From positions 1 through 64,000 of the forward strand of contig DATJIW010000047.1 of assembly GCA_035492775.1 (NCBI GenBank): a DNA stretch of 64,000 bases, written 5' to 3'. Positions 45,437 to 53,260 of the stretch are shown here, piece after piece. Position numbers and translations under genes: made by a program. The notes under the pieces were generated by a model. It searched no databases, was not told the DNA's origin, and saw nothing but the letters and a program-made list of their open reading frames with translations. Source of the DNA: DATJFQ01 sp035492775. GTDB taxonomy: Bacteria > Acidobacteriota > Vicinamibacteria > Vicinamibacterales > 2-12-FULL-66-21. The stretch's first letter is position 1. Each line of letters begins with the position of its first letter.

Positions 45437-47086
45437 TCAGCGGTTGAGGGCCGCGTCGAATAGCTTTGTCAGCGTCGCTGCGGGATCGGTGCCGCGATCG
45501 AGGTGAATGCGCACCGTGCGTCTGTCGTGAGCTTCCAGCGTCTGCGCGTCTCCGACGGCCTGCGCGCGTTTCAACTGTGAAAACGTGAACGGCGCGTCAG
45601 GAATCTGTGTGTTCGTCTCGTCCTCTCCGGTGATCACGAACGCGACCGCCGTGTTGGGGCCGCCTTTGTGATACTGACCCGTCGAGTGCAGGTAGCGCGG
45701 CCCGACGCCGAAGGTCGATGCGGCGTGCGTGCGCTTCCGGATCCGCTCGCGGATTGCTGCGACCGCTTCCGCCGTCGCGTCGGCAGCGGGCAGGTACGAC
45801 AGAAACGCGACGTAGTCCCCAGGCTTGATGCTGTCGATTGCGGCGCCCACCACCGCGGCCGGCGTCGCGCCGGAGAACTTCGAGAACACTGACACACCGC
45901 TGCCGGCGGCTGCCGGCGTACCGCCGGTCAGGTCTCTGCTGGCAAGGATGTCCCTGGTTTTCTGCTTCGCCTCGGCCACGTTGGGTTCATCGAACGGATT
46001 GATTCCGAGAACGGCCCCGGCGATTGCCGTCGCGAATTCCCAGCGGAAGAACTCGGCGCCAAGCGCGTTGCGACGCGTGGTGAGACGCAGGACCGGGTGT
46101 CCGGCACGCTCGAGCCCCTCGAGGCGCGTGTCGTCGAACGGCTCGTGTTCGGTGGCAACGGCGACGAAGCAGCGATCGTTGCCATACTCGTCTGGACTTC
46201 CCAGCGGTTCGTCAACCACTGGTAGCGCACCCTTGCCGTGTTTGCCCGTACTCTCGGCAACGAGCTGCTCGATCCAGAGTCCCAGTGAATGCAGCGCCTC
46301 TGGCAGTACCACCGTCAGTTTGTCCCGGCCGCTTCGCGCGGCCGTTCCATAGAACGCGCCAAGCTCCAATCCCGCGTTCTGGTGGTTTTCCTGGCTGCAC
46401 CCGGCTGCCATGTCGTGGCTCGCTGAAAGCATGTCGCGAACCGGCGCGCCGATGAGCGCTCCAGGCACGAGACCGAACAGGGACAGCGCCGAGAAGCGTC
46501 CGCCGATGTCCGGTGGATTCAGGAAGACCTCGCGATAGCCCCGCGCGACCGCGAGCTGCGCGAGCTCCGTTCCTGGATCCGTCACTGCGGCAAAGTGCCG
46601 GCCGGCTTCGCCGCCGAGCGCGGCGCTGACGTGCGCCCAGTAGAGTTTTTCCATCGACGCCGGTTCTATCGTGCCGCCGCTCTTGCTCGAGACGAGGAAA
46701 AGCGTGCGTGATGGATCCATCGAGCTGAGCACGCCGGCAATCGCGGATTCGTCGGTCGTGTCCATCACGACGAGGTGCGGATACCCATCGCGTTCTCCAT
46801 CGACTTGGCGCATGACTTCTGCGCAGAGACTGCTGCCGCCCATGCCCAGTAGATAGACGTGCTCGACGCCGTCGGCGCGCACGCCTTCGGCGAACGCCTC
46901 GATCCGCGAAAGCTGGTCGGGCATGCTCGATGGAAGGTCGAGCCAGCCGAGGCGGTTCGCAATCGACTTTCCGACCTCGCCGGCCGCATCCGGCGTCCAG
47001 ACGGTGACATCCCGGTGCCAGACCCGCGAAACCGTCCGGCTCTGAAGCAGGTGATCCACAGTCTGCCTGGCGGCGTCATATGACAT
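45437..47086 (-). CDS. pgi: Glucose-6-phosphate isomerase (Tal-Pgi C-terminal type)
   Basis: 549 residues. SIS fold with GMGGSSLCAEVM, the Pgi signature LFLVSSKSGGTIEPASMEKLYWAH, and PPDIGGRFSALSLFGLVPGALIG. The C-terminal half (FDDTRLEGLERAGHPVLRL, GVGPRYLHSTGQYHKGGPN) resembles the isomerase part of bifunctional transaldolase/Pgi proteins rather than E. coli Pgi. Here no transaldolase domain is attached. Start at ATG 47086, seven bases after a CATACT hexamer with TTGTGC at 17 bases; upstream frame is spurious. Confidence 0.9.
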   Translation of the reverse strand: MSYDAARQTVDHLLQSRTVSRVWHRDVTVWTPDAAGEVGKSIANRLGWLDLPSSMPDQLSRIEAFAEGVRADGVEHVYLLGMGGSSLCAEVMRQVDGERDGYPHLVVMDTTDESAIAGVLSSMDPSRTLFLVSSKSGGTIEPASMEKLYWAHVSAALGGEAGRHFAAVTDPGTELAQLAVARGYREVFLNPPDIGGRFSALSLFGLVPGALIGAPVRDMLSASHDMAAGCSQENHQNAGLELGAFYGTAARSGRDKLTVVLPEALHSLGLWIEQLVAESTGKHGKGALPVVDEPLGSPDEYGNDRCFVAVATEHEPFDDTRLEGLERAGHPVLRLTTRRNALGAEFFRWEFATAIAGAVLGINPFDEPNVAEAKQKTRDILASRDLTGGTPAAAGSGVSVFSKFSGATPAAVVGAAIDSIKPGDYVAFLSYLPAADATAEAVAAIRERIRKRTHAASTFGVGPRYLHSTGQYHKGGPNTAVAFVITGEDETNTQIPDAPFTFSQLKRAQAVGDAQTLEAHDRRTVRIHLDRGTDPAATLTKLFDAALNR

Positions 47087-47093
47087 AGGGGCC

Positions 47094-47122
47094 AGTATGT
47101 CGCCCCGGCACAGCAGGCACAA
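47094..47122 (-). promoter_or_regulatory. pgi promoter, near-leaderless
   Basis: On the minus strand TTGTGC (47122-47117), a 17-base spacer and CATACT (47099-47094). The -10 ends seven bases before the pgi ATG. A divergent TATAAT for the erpA-like gene is at 47138-47143. Confidence 0.65.
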
Positions 47123-47173
47123 GCCGGACCAGTGCGGTATAATCCAGAGACGGTCTCCAGGAGAATTCAGACG

Positions 47174-47503
47174 ATGATCAATGTGACCCCGACGGCGGCT
47201 TCCAAGATCAACGAGCTGCTCGTCGAAGAAAACAAGGAAGGCGCGGGCCTCCGCGTGTTCGTCCAGGGCGGCGGCTGCTCGGGTTTCCAGTACGGACTGA
47301 TGATTGACGAGGGCGAGGGGGACACGTCGACTGACGCCGTCATCGAGTGCCATGGCGTCAAGCTGCTCGTGGATCCGATCAGCGCGCGGTATCTGCGCGG
47401 CGCCGAGGTCGACTTCGTCGACAACATCACGGGCGGCGGCTTCACCATCAAGAACCCGAACGCCAAGTCGACCTGCGGCTGCGGTTCCTCGTTCAGCGTC
47501 TAG
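47174..47503 (+). CDS. erpA: A-type iron-sulfur carrier (ErpA/IscA family)
   Basis: 109 residues starting MINVTPTAASKINELL. Conserved cysteines lie in QGGGCSGFQYGL and the C-terminal STCGCGSSFSV, the C-x(n)-C-G-C pattern that binds iron or a cluster. It inserts clusters into client enzymes; the fumarase nearby is a plausible client. A CAGGAG site is upstream, and TATAAT at 47138-47143 would give a leader of about 25 nt. The symbol is by family; IscA and SufA are alternatives. Confidence 0.9.
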   Translation: MINVTPTAASKINELLVEENKEGAGLRVFVQGGGCSGFQYGLMIDEGEGDTSTDAVIECHGVKLLVDPISARYLRGAEVDFVDNITGGGFTIKNPNAKSTCGCGSSFSV

Positions 47504-47516
47504 CCATCGTCCGGCT

Positions 47517-48350
47517 GTGATCGATCTTCACAGCCACACCACCGCCTCAGACGGTTTGCTGTCGCCGGCCGCGTTGCTCGACGCGGCGGCGGCAGCCGGT
47601 CTCACCGTCCTTGCCATCACCGATCACGACACGATAGCCGGTTACCTTGAAGCTCAGTGTCTGCCCGGCAGGCGCACCTTCGAGCTGGTATCCGGTATCG
47701 AAATCAGCGCCGTGCACGACGGCAGGGATCTGCACGTCCTCGGGTACTTCGTCGATCCATCGTCGTCAACTCTGACGTCATTCCTCGAGCGGCAGCGGAG
47801 CGATCGGCGCCGGCGCATTTGCGAGATGACCGATCGTCTGCAGTCGCTCGGCTACCCCATCGATCCGCAGTCGATCCTCGATGCGGCAGAACGCGGCCGC
47901 AGCGTGGGACGCCCGCAGATGGCCGACGCGCTCATCGCGTCCGGACACGTGCGGACGCGCGACGAGGCGTTCGAACGGTTTCTCGAGCACGGCAAGGCGG
48001 CGTTCGTGCCCCGCCGCGGTGCCACGCCGGGCGAGGTCGTGCGGATCATCCACGGGGCCGGCGGCGTCGCGTCGCTTGCGCATCCCGGCGTTTACGGCTG
48101 CGATCATTTGATCGATTCACTCGCGGCCGACGGACTCGACGCGATTGAAGTCCACCACCCGGACCACGACGAGATTGCCGAAAGCCGGTACAGGCAGACC
48201 GCCGCGCGTCTGGCGCTGCTCGTCACCGGCGGGTCCGATTTTCATGGGACGACGGCGCACGGCGCTTCGTCGCCGGGGCTCGTCACCCTGCCGGAGCCTG
48301 ATTACGCGCGTCTGCGCGAGCGCGCGATGCAGCACCGGACGAGGCTCTGA
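47517..48350 (+). CDS. PHP-domain phosphoesterase (TrpH/RNase AM-like)
   Basis: 277 residues starting at GTG (VIDLHSHTTASDGLLSP). Metal-binding signatures are HSHTTASDG, ITDHDTIAG, GIEISAVHDGRDLHVLGYF and TGGSDFHG. Members of this family are 3',5'-nucleotide bisphosphate phosphatases or 5'-3' exoribonucleases. It starts 13 bases after erpA and its stop overlaps the next gene's ATG (TGATG), a close link with the degenerate ABC protein. Confidence 0.9.
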   Translation: MIDLHSHTTASDGLLSPAALLDAAAAAGLTVLAITDHDTIAGYLEAQCLPGRRTFELVSGIEISAVHDGRDLHVLGYFVDPSSSTLTSFLERQRSDRRRRICEMTDRLQSLGYPIDPQSILDAAERGRSVGRPQMADALIASGHVRTRDEAFERFLEHGKAAFVPRRGATPGEVVRIIHGAGGVASLAHPGVYGCDHLIDSLAADGLDAIEVHHPDHDEIAESRYRQTAARLALLVTGGSDFHGTTAHGASSPGLVTLPEPDYARLRERAMQHRTRL

Positions 48351-49057
48351 TGGGTGCCGATCCGATCCTGCGAATCACCAACGTCAGGAAGAACTATCAG
48401 GGGTTGCGCCCGCTCCGCCTTCGCGAGCTTGTGGTGCCGCCAGGCGAGCAGGTCGGCATCTCAGGACTCGATGCCGGCGCTGCGGAGGTGCTCGTCAATC
48501 TCGTGACCGGAGCGTCGGTACCGGACGAAGGAGAGGTGCTGGTGCTCGGTCACCGCACGTCCGACGTTGCGAACGGAGACGAATGGCTCGCGTCGCTCGA
48601 TCGCTTCGGCATCGTCAGTCCGCGTGCGGTGCTGCTCGACGCGGTTTCGGTCGGGCAGAACCTCGCGATGCCGTTCACGCTGCGGATCGATCCGATTCCC
48701 CCCGACACCGCCGTCCGCGTGCGCGCGCTTGCCGGCCAGGTCGGCATTCCGGCGGACCGCCTCGACGCGCCAACCGCGGATCTTTCGCCCGACCTCCGCG
48801 TGCGCGTTCATCTGGCTCGCGCCATCGCGCTCGATCCGGCACTTCTGATTCTCGAGCATCCGACGGCGACGCTGACGCGGGACGCCGCGCGTCCATTCGG
48901 GCGCACGGTGCAGTCGGTGGCGAAAGCGCGCGGCCTGGCCGCGCTGATCATCTCGGAAGACGGCGCATTCAGCGACGCGGCGGCCTCGCGCCGATTCACG
49001 TTGAATGGCGGAACAGGAGAGCTGAAGCCGGCGCGCCGCCGTGTCTTCGGTTTGTAG
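48350..49057 (+). CDS. Degenerate ABC-type ATPase domain protein
   Basis: 235 residues with the layout of an ABC ATP-binding subunit: RKNYQGLRPLRLRELVVPPGEQVGISGL (A-loop and Walker A region), a Q-loop-like segment SPRAVLLDAVSVGQNLAMP, signature region LSPDLRVRVHLARAIALDP and Walker B-like LLILEHPTATL. The key residues are gone: the Walker A reads GLDAGAAE without the Lys, LSGGQ is LSPDL, and the Walker B D-E pair is E-H. It should not hydrolyse ATP. No permease is adjacent. It is translationally coupled to the PHP gene. Confidence 0.8.
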   Translation: MGADPILRITNVRKNYQGLRPLRLRELVVPPGEQVGISGLDAGAAEVLVNLVTGASVPDEGEVLVLGHRTSDVANGDEWLASLDRFGIVSPRAVLLDAVSVGQNLAMPFTLRIDPIPPDTAVRVRALAGQVGIPADRLDAPTADLSPDLRVRVHLARAIALDPALLILEHPTATLTRDAARPFGRTVQSVAKARGLAALIISEDGAFSDAAASRRFTLNGGTGELKPARRRVFGL

Positions 49058-49093
49058 CGCTTTGAGATGGCGCCCGATAAAGGCGCGCGAATC

Positions 49094-49191
49094 TGGCGGA
49101 AGCGCCTGGGAGTCGAACCCAGCCCTCCCGCTCAGCGCGGGAAGCAACCGGTTTTGAAGACCGGGAGGGCCACCGGGCCCCGTTCGCTTCC
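49094..49191 (-). tRNA. selC: tRNA-Sec (anticodon UCA), selenocysteine
   Basis: 98 nt including an encoded CCA. The 5' GGAAGCG pairs with CGCTTCC; the anticodon loop is CTTCAAA with UCA inside a CCGGT/ACCGG stem. A long D-arm (GGGGCC with GGCCC) and a long extra arm (CTTCCCGC ... GCGGGAGG) are diagnostic. The T arm is CTGGG-TTCGACT-CCCAG. It lies alone between the pseudo-ABC gene and a hairpin-repeat array. It implies UGA recoding by selenocysteine somewhere in the genome; selA/selB are not in this window. Confidence 0.95.
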
Positions 49192-49595
49192 TTATTAATC
49201 GGGGGGCTTCGCCCCGCCGAACCCCCCTACACGCGACCTCGCTCGCGGCTTCGTCCGCTCGCATCCGGTCGCGTGGCACGCTCGCGTCGCTCGCGCGCTG
49301 GGCATTCTTGGACGGGGGGCTTCGCCCCTTTCCCCCCGTGATCGTTTGACGGGGGCTTCGCCCCTCACCCCGCGATCATTTAATGGGGGGCTTCGCCCCC
49401 TCACCCCCGCGATTCTTTAACGGAGGGCTTCGCGCCATCACCCCCCGCGATGGTTTAACGGGGCTTCGCCCCTCACCCGCGCGCTCGTTTGACTGGGGCG
49501 TTCGCCCCTCACACCGCACTCGTTCGGGTGCCTTTGCCGCTTCATCTGCAAAAACCAAACTTGCCTCGCCGACGCGGTGGAATCGGGAGGGCGGG
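49192..49595. repeat. Tandem array of GGGGCTTCGCCCC hairpins
   Basis: About seven units of 35-38 bases fill this 400-base gap. Each has a GC-rich UUCG-capped hairpin, GGGGGCTTCGCCCC or near variants, then a spacer such as TCACCCCGCGATCATTTAA that ends in a TTTAA or TTTGA step. The most regular copies lie at 49312-49530. A first copy (49200-49230) is separated by a longer inverted repeat with arms CACGCGACC and GGTCGCGTG. No frame is convincingly coding. Confidence 0.8.
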
Positions 49596-50288
49596 CTACA
49601 CCAGCAACTCCAGGAAGGCGCTGGTGTTCGAGAGATCTTCGAACACAACCTCCGCGCCGCTGTCGCGCAGCTGATCCGATTTGAATCCTCCCGTCGCGAC
49701 ACCGACGGGGACGGCGCCGACAGCGAGCGCACACGCGACGTCGAACGGCGTGTCGCCGACGACGAACACGTCGCGAGCGTCCACTTCGCCGACGCCGTTT
49801 TCGCGCGCCCGGCGGACTGCAATCGGCACGAGCGCGTTGCGATCCGCCGAGTCATCGCCGAAGGCGCCGAAGCTGAAATATTTCCACAGATCGAAGTGTT
49901 CCAGCTTGATCTTCGCGCCGTCGGCAAAATTCCCGGTGAGCAGCCCGAGCGCTACATCGTCGCGCGTTGACAGTGCCGCGAGCAACTGGTTGACTCCCGG
50001 CAGCGCGCGTTTCACGCTGGTCCCAGGCAGCTCGATTTCTTCGCGAAGATGCCGCAGATACGACTGGCGCAGTTCGCTGAGGAGGTCCAGACTCAGCGTC
50101 CGTCCATGGCGCCGCAACGTGTCGTCGAGGATGATCCAGTCGGTGCGCCCGGCGAGGACGATTCCGTCGAGGGCCGAGTCGTGTCCGACGAGATCCTGGC
50201 AGGCGCGGTTCATGGCGCGGAGACCTGCGCCGCCAGTGAGCACCAGCGTGCCGTCGACGTCGAAGAGCATCAGCCGTTTCGGTCGCAT
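49596..50288 (-). CDS. HAD-superfamily phosphatase
   Basis: 230 residues. Motif I LMLFDVDGTLVLTGG, motif II LGLLTGNFADG, and motif IV DVFVVGDTPFDVACALAVGAVPVGVATGG are all intact, as in phosphoglycolate phosphatase-like enzymes. Substrate is not established. It is divergent from sodC with a 29-base gap. The hairpin array lies at its 3' end, toward the tRNA-Sec. Confidence 0.88.
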   Translation of the reverse strand: MRPKRLMLFDVDGTLVLTGGAGLRAMNRACQDLVGHDSALDGIVLAGRTDWIILDDTLRRHGRTLSLDLLSELRQSYLRHLREEIELPGTSVKRALPGVNQLLAALSTRDDVALGLLTGNFADGAKIKLEHFDLWKYFSFGAFGDDSADRNALVPIAVRRARENGVGEVDARDVFVVGDTPFDVACALAVGAVPVGVATGGFKSDQLRDSGAEVVFEDLSNTSAFLELLV

Positions 50289-50317
50289 GCTAGGCTAGTC
50301 GGTCGGGAGGACGAAGC

Positions 50318-50851
50318 ATGAAGAACCTGATGATCATAGCCTCGGTGGCGATATTCGGCGTTGCCGCCGCCGCGCACCAGGCCGCGCCGATGCGCGCGCA
50401 CGCGAACATCACGGGGGAGGGAGTGACCGGCACGGCAGAGTTCGCTGAGCTGGACAACGGCACCGGAAAGCAGGTCGAAGTCACGCTCAATGTCTCGGGT
50501 TTGAAGCCCGGGCGCCACGGCGTGCATCTCCATGCCGTGGGCAAGTGCACGCCCGATTTCACGGCGGCGGGGGGACATTTCGATCCGGGCCCTGCAGCGA
50601 ACACGGATCCGGACGCCAACCATCCGTTCCACATGGGCGACCTGCCGAATCTCGAGGTCGACGCCTCCGGCAAAGGAACGATGAAGGCCGTCACCACGCG
50701 GGTGACACTGTCCGATGGACCGCTGTCGCTGTTCGATGCGGACGGCTCCGCAATCGTCATCCACGGCAATCCCGACCAGATGACGACCGGCGCGCCGAAA
50801 TCCGGAGTCAGCGGCGGCCCGCGCGTGGCCTGCGGAGTCATCGAAAAATAG
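50318..50851 (+). CDS. sodC: Cu/Zn superoxide dismutase
   Basis: 177 residues. A signal peptide (KNLMIIASVAIFGVAAAAHQA) directs it to the periplasm. Copper and zinc ligands appear in GVHLHAVGKCTPDFTAAGGHFDPG and NPDQMTTG...GPRVACGVI, the typical eukaryote-like pattern with two Cys forming the disulphide. It removes superoxide outside the cytoplasm. GGGAGGA precedes the ATG. Confidence 0.95.
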   Translation: MKNLMIIASVAIFGVAAAAHQAAPMRAHANITGEGVTGTAEFAELDNGTGKQVEVTLNVSGLKPGRHGVHLHAVGKCTPDFTAAGGHFDPGPAANTDPDANHPFHMGDLPNLEVDASGKGTMKAVTTRVTLSDGPLSLFDADGSAIVIHGNPDQMTTGAPKSGVSGGPRVACGVIEK

Positions 50852-50877
50852 CGAGCGCCCGGCCGTGGCCTGGAGGA

Positions 50878-51519
50878 TTATCCAGCCGCGCCCAGTCGAT
50901 ACCCGACGAGCTTTCCCAATTCCGAGATCACGAATCTGATGTCGGACCTGTGCCGCCACCAGTGCGCCGGGTCCGACGTGTCGTAGCGCGTCGTCCGCAT
51001 CACGATCTCAGTTCCGCTGCCGTCGAATTCCCGCTGAAACGCGAACGCCGCGCGGTGGCTGTGGTACTTCGATGTGACGACGATGATCGTCCGCCATTTT
51101 CGAGCACTTGCGAGCCGATGGAGGGCTTCCGCTTCCTGCGCCGTGTTGTCAACGGATCCATCGAGGACTGATACGGCATCTGCAGGCACGTTCAGCTGAA
51201 GGATTGCGCTGCGGGCGAGTTCCGCGGCGGTCGGAAATGTAATGCGACGCGACCTCAGCACGACCTCGGCCTGCTCGAGCCGTCCCGGGCTCAGAACGAT
51301 CCTCGGCGCGATGCCTTCATGATAGAGGTCCACACCTTCGAGCCAGCGTTCGGCGCGCGTGCCTGCGAGAACGAAGATGGCATCCGCGTGCCGGAGCGGA
51401 TCTTCGTAGACGAGAAAACGTCCGGCGAACGGCACGAACACGCACGCGCTCACCACAACGACGACTGCGGCCATCAGGAGCAGTCGACGTATCGAACGTC
51501 GCACGTGCGGTTTCGTCAA
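50878..51519 (-). CDS. DUF218 (ElyC/YdcF-like) membrane protein
   Basis: 213 residues. One N-terminal transmembrane helix (LLLMAAVVVVVSACVFVPFAG) then the DUF218 fold with DAIFVLAGTRAERWLEGVDLYHEGIAPRIVLSPG and ITFPTAAELA, and TAQEAEALHRLASARKWRTIIVVTSKYHSHRAAFAF. Family members act in envelope polysaccharide metabolism (ElyC) or are of unknown function. The annotated TTG start is uncertain; an internal ATG (residue 16) is possible but would clip the membrane anchor. Confidence 0.82.
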   Translation of the reverse strand: MTKPHVRRSIRRLLLMAAVVVVVSACVFVPFAGRFLVYEDPLRHADAIFVLAGTRAERWLEGVDLYHEGIAPRIVLSPGRLEQAEVVLRSRRITFPTAAELARSAILQLNVPADAVSVLDGSVDNTAQEAEALHRLASARKWRTIIVVTSKYHSHRAAFAFQREFDGSGTEIVMRTTRYDTSDPAHWWRHRSDIRFVISELGKLVGYRLGAAG

Positions 51520-51564
51520 TTCGTGAACGTGACGGGAGGAACGAGCGGGAAGAAACGTCGAGGA

Positions 51565-51594
51565 CCCGGGCCGGGGCGCGGAGCCCCGGCCGGG
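51565..51594 (-). terminator. GC-rich hairpin downstream of the cold-shock gene
   Basis: CCGGGCCGGGGC pairs with GCCCCGGCCGGG around a short loop. It lies 16 bases beyond the cold-shock stop. There is no long U-tract, so it is a terminator or mRNA-protecting hairpin. Confidence 0.55.
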
Positions 51595-51609
51595 ACGATT
51601 GAGGCGCGC

Positions 51610-51816
51610 TTAGCTTTCGATCAGACGGACTTCACCGGCGCGAGGACCTTTGGCCGATTCTTCCTGCGTGAATTCGACTCGCTGGCCTTCGCGCAGCAGC
51701 TCGAATACAGCTCCCCGCACCGCCGAGCGATGGAAGAAGTGTTCGATACCGCTCTCGTCGCGGATGAAGCCGAAACCCTTGTCGATCAGCAGCCGAGCGA
51801 TGGTCCCGGTTGGCAT
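51610..51816 (-). CDS. Cold-shock-domain protein
   Basis: 68 residues, start MPTGTIARLLIDKGFGFIRD. The RNA-binding motifs are KGFGFI (RNP1) and HFFHRSAV (RNP2), with the typical FTQEESAKGPRAGEVRLIES end. It binds single-stranded RNA and DNA. The gene has a strong promoter (51970-51998) giving a leader of about 145 nt with a CCCC...GGGG hairpin, like the long leaders of cold-induced csp messages. The start follows a few extra upstream codons that are not conserved. Confidence 0.92.
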   Translation of the reverse strand: MPTGTIARLLIDKGFGFIRDESGIEHFFHRSAVRGAVFELLREGQRVEFTQEESAKGPRAGEVRLIES

Positions 51817-51969
51817 AACCCGTGTCCTCCGATGCACGACACCCCTTAGGGAACATCCCTCGGGGCCTCAAGCCGGCGCAGAGAACACCGAAACGCCGTG
51901 TTCAGCCGCCTCACTGCGCGTCGCCCGCCGTGCTCCTCCCGGGACGACGCTGAGCTTGAAAACGCGGCC

Positions 51970-51998
51970 AGTGTAGGGACGGTGTACGCAAAAGTCAA
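51970..51998 (-). promoter_or_regulatory. Promoter of the cold-shock gene
   Basis: On the minus strand TTGACT (51998-51993), a 17-base spacer and TACACT (51975-51970). Confidence 0.85.
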
Positions 51999-52038
51999 GG
52001 AATTACGGGCTTTTCGGGACCCGCGCTACACTCACCCC

Positions 52039-52635
52039 ATGTTTCCCGCCATCGTCCTTGCCGCCGGCCGTTCGTCGCGGTTCGGCGGACCCAAGGCCCT
52101 GGCGTCCGCCGGGGGAACCACCTTTATCGCACAGATTCTGCAGGTCTTACGTCACGCCGGCGTCGACCAGACGCTGGTCGTCGTCCGGCCGGGAGATGAG
52201 GCAATCCTGAAGGAGGTCCAAAGCGCAGGCCTGTCGGCACGATCCGTCGTCAATCCGGATCCGGACCGCGGACAGCTTTCGTCGCTGCTGGCGGGGGTGA
52301 ACGCCGTCGACGCTGCGGGGGTCGACGGAGTGCTGGTGATGCTCGTCGATATGCCGCTCGTGACCAGTGCGACGATTCGTCGATTGATCCAGGTCGCGCG
52401 TTCTTCGCCGGCACTCATTCTTCGTGCGGCGTGCGGAGGGCGCCACGGTCACCCGGTCGTCTTCAAGCGCGGGGCCTTCGATTCACTCCGTCACGCCGAT
52501 CCGTCCGTGGGCGCCAGGAGTGTCGTCCACGCGCTGCCGACCGAAGACGTGGAGGTCGACGACCGCGGCGTCGTCGAGGACGTGGACACGCCCGCGGACT
52601 ATCAGCGTCTGTTCGAAAGAGACGGGCGCCCGTAG
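52039..52635 (+). CDS. MobA/MocA-like nucleotidyltransferase
   Basis: 198 residues starting MFPAIVLAAGRSSRFGGPKALA, the LxAGxSxRxGxxK nucleotide-binding signature. VLVMLVDMPLVTSATIRRLI provides the metal Asp; the rest fits MocA/MobA-type molybdenum cofactor cytidylyl- or guanylyltransferases, which would complement moaD/moaE. Other NTP-transfer substrates remain possible. TACACT ends six bases before the ATG. The end overlaps the convergent DUF1990 gene by 34 bases. Confidence 0.85.
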   Translation: MFPAIVLAAGRSSRFGGPKALASAGGTTFIAQILQVLRHAGVDQTLVVVRPGDEAILKEVQSAGLSARSVVNPDPDRGQLSSLLAGVNAVDAAGVDGVLVMLVDMPLVTSATIRRLIQVARSSPALILRAACGGRHGHPVVFKRGAFDSLRHADPSVGARSVVHALPTEDVEVDDRGVVEDVDTPADYQRLFERDGRP

Positions 52636-53195
52636 CCCGTCACACGCCTCATCGCCGCAACCGAATCTCTTCGAAATCGCGCCTGCAGGTGACGTACGAA
52701 CGGATATCCGATCCACGCCAGCGCGGCCTGCGGCCACGATACGGCGCGGATGCGATAGATCACCTCATCGCTCTTCGCGTCGCCGAAAACCTCGAACAGC
52801 TCCTCGCCGTTCTCGGCGTGATTCGTAAGCGTGCCGTACGCGAAGCCGACACGCGTCGCATCGTCGAGGCGATAGACAACTCGCGCTCCGTTCAACGACC
52901 AGAAGCCGAGGTGCTGCACGCAGACGGCGACAACGGTGCCGACGTCGATGGGTGCATGACGCGGAAAGAGCTGTACCCACGGCAAGTCGAAGTGTTTCCA
53001 GGCCATCAGCGCGTCGCGCGCGCGCTCGAAATCGGCCGCGCCTCTGCCGATTGGCGCGCGAAGCACGTCGAGTCTTCCATGGGACACCGCGCTGCGTGTC
53101 AGTCCGGCCGGAGAGTACGAAAGCGGCTGTGTCAGCGCGTGTTCGAGAAAGCGCGCGATTTCGTAGTCGGACGGTCGGCGGGCGAAGAACATCAC
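52602..53195 (-). CDS. DUF1990 family protein
   Basis: 197 residues. WKHFDLPWVQLFPRHAPIDVGTVVAV and FAYGTLTNHAENGEELFEVF are the two recognisable DUF1990 segments; no signal peptide or membrane helix. Function unknown. It sits just upstream of tRNA-Ala on the opposite strand and overlaps the end of the nucleotidyltransferase gene. Confidence 0.85.
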   Translation of the reverse strand: MMFFARRPSDYEIARFLEHALTQPLSYSPAGLTRSAVSHGRLDVLRAPIGRGAADFERARDALMAWKHFDLPWVQLFPRHAPIDVGTVVAVCVQHLGFWSLNGARVVYRLDDATRVGFAYGTLTNHAENGEELFEVFGDAKSDEVIYRIRAVSWPQAALAWIGYPFVRHLQARFRRDSVAAMRRVTGYGRPSLSNRR

Positions 53196-53260
53196 GGTCT
53201 CGCGGCGGATCGCGGGCGCGGCCCCACAATGGTAAAATGAAAGGTCTGCACCGTGAATGT

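Noticed and set aside
49312..49530. Possible CRISPR array
   Set aside because: The units contain a self-complementary hairpin, spacers are not unique sequences of constant length, and no cas genes are nearby.
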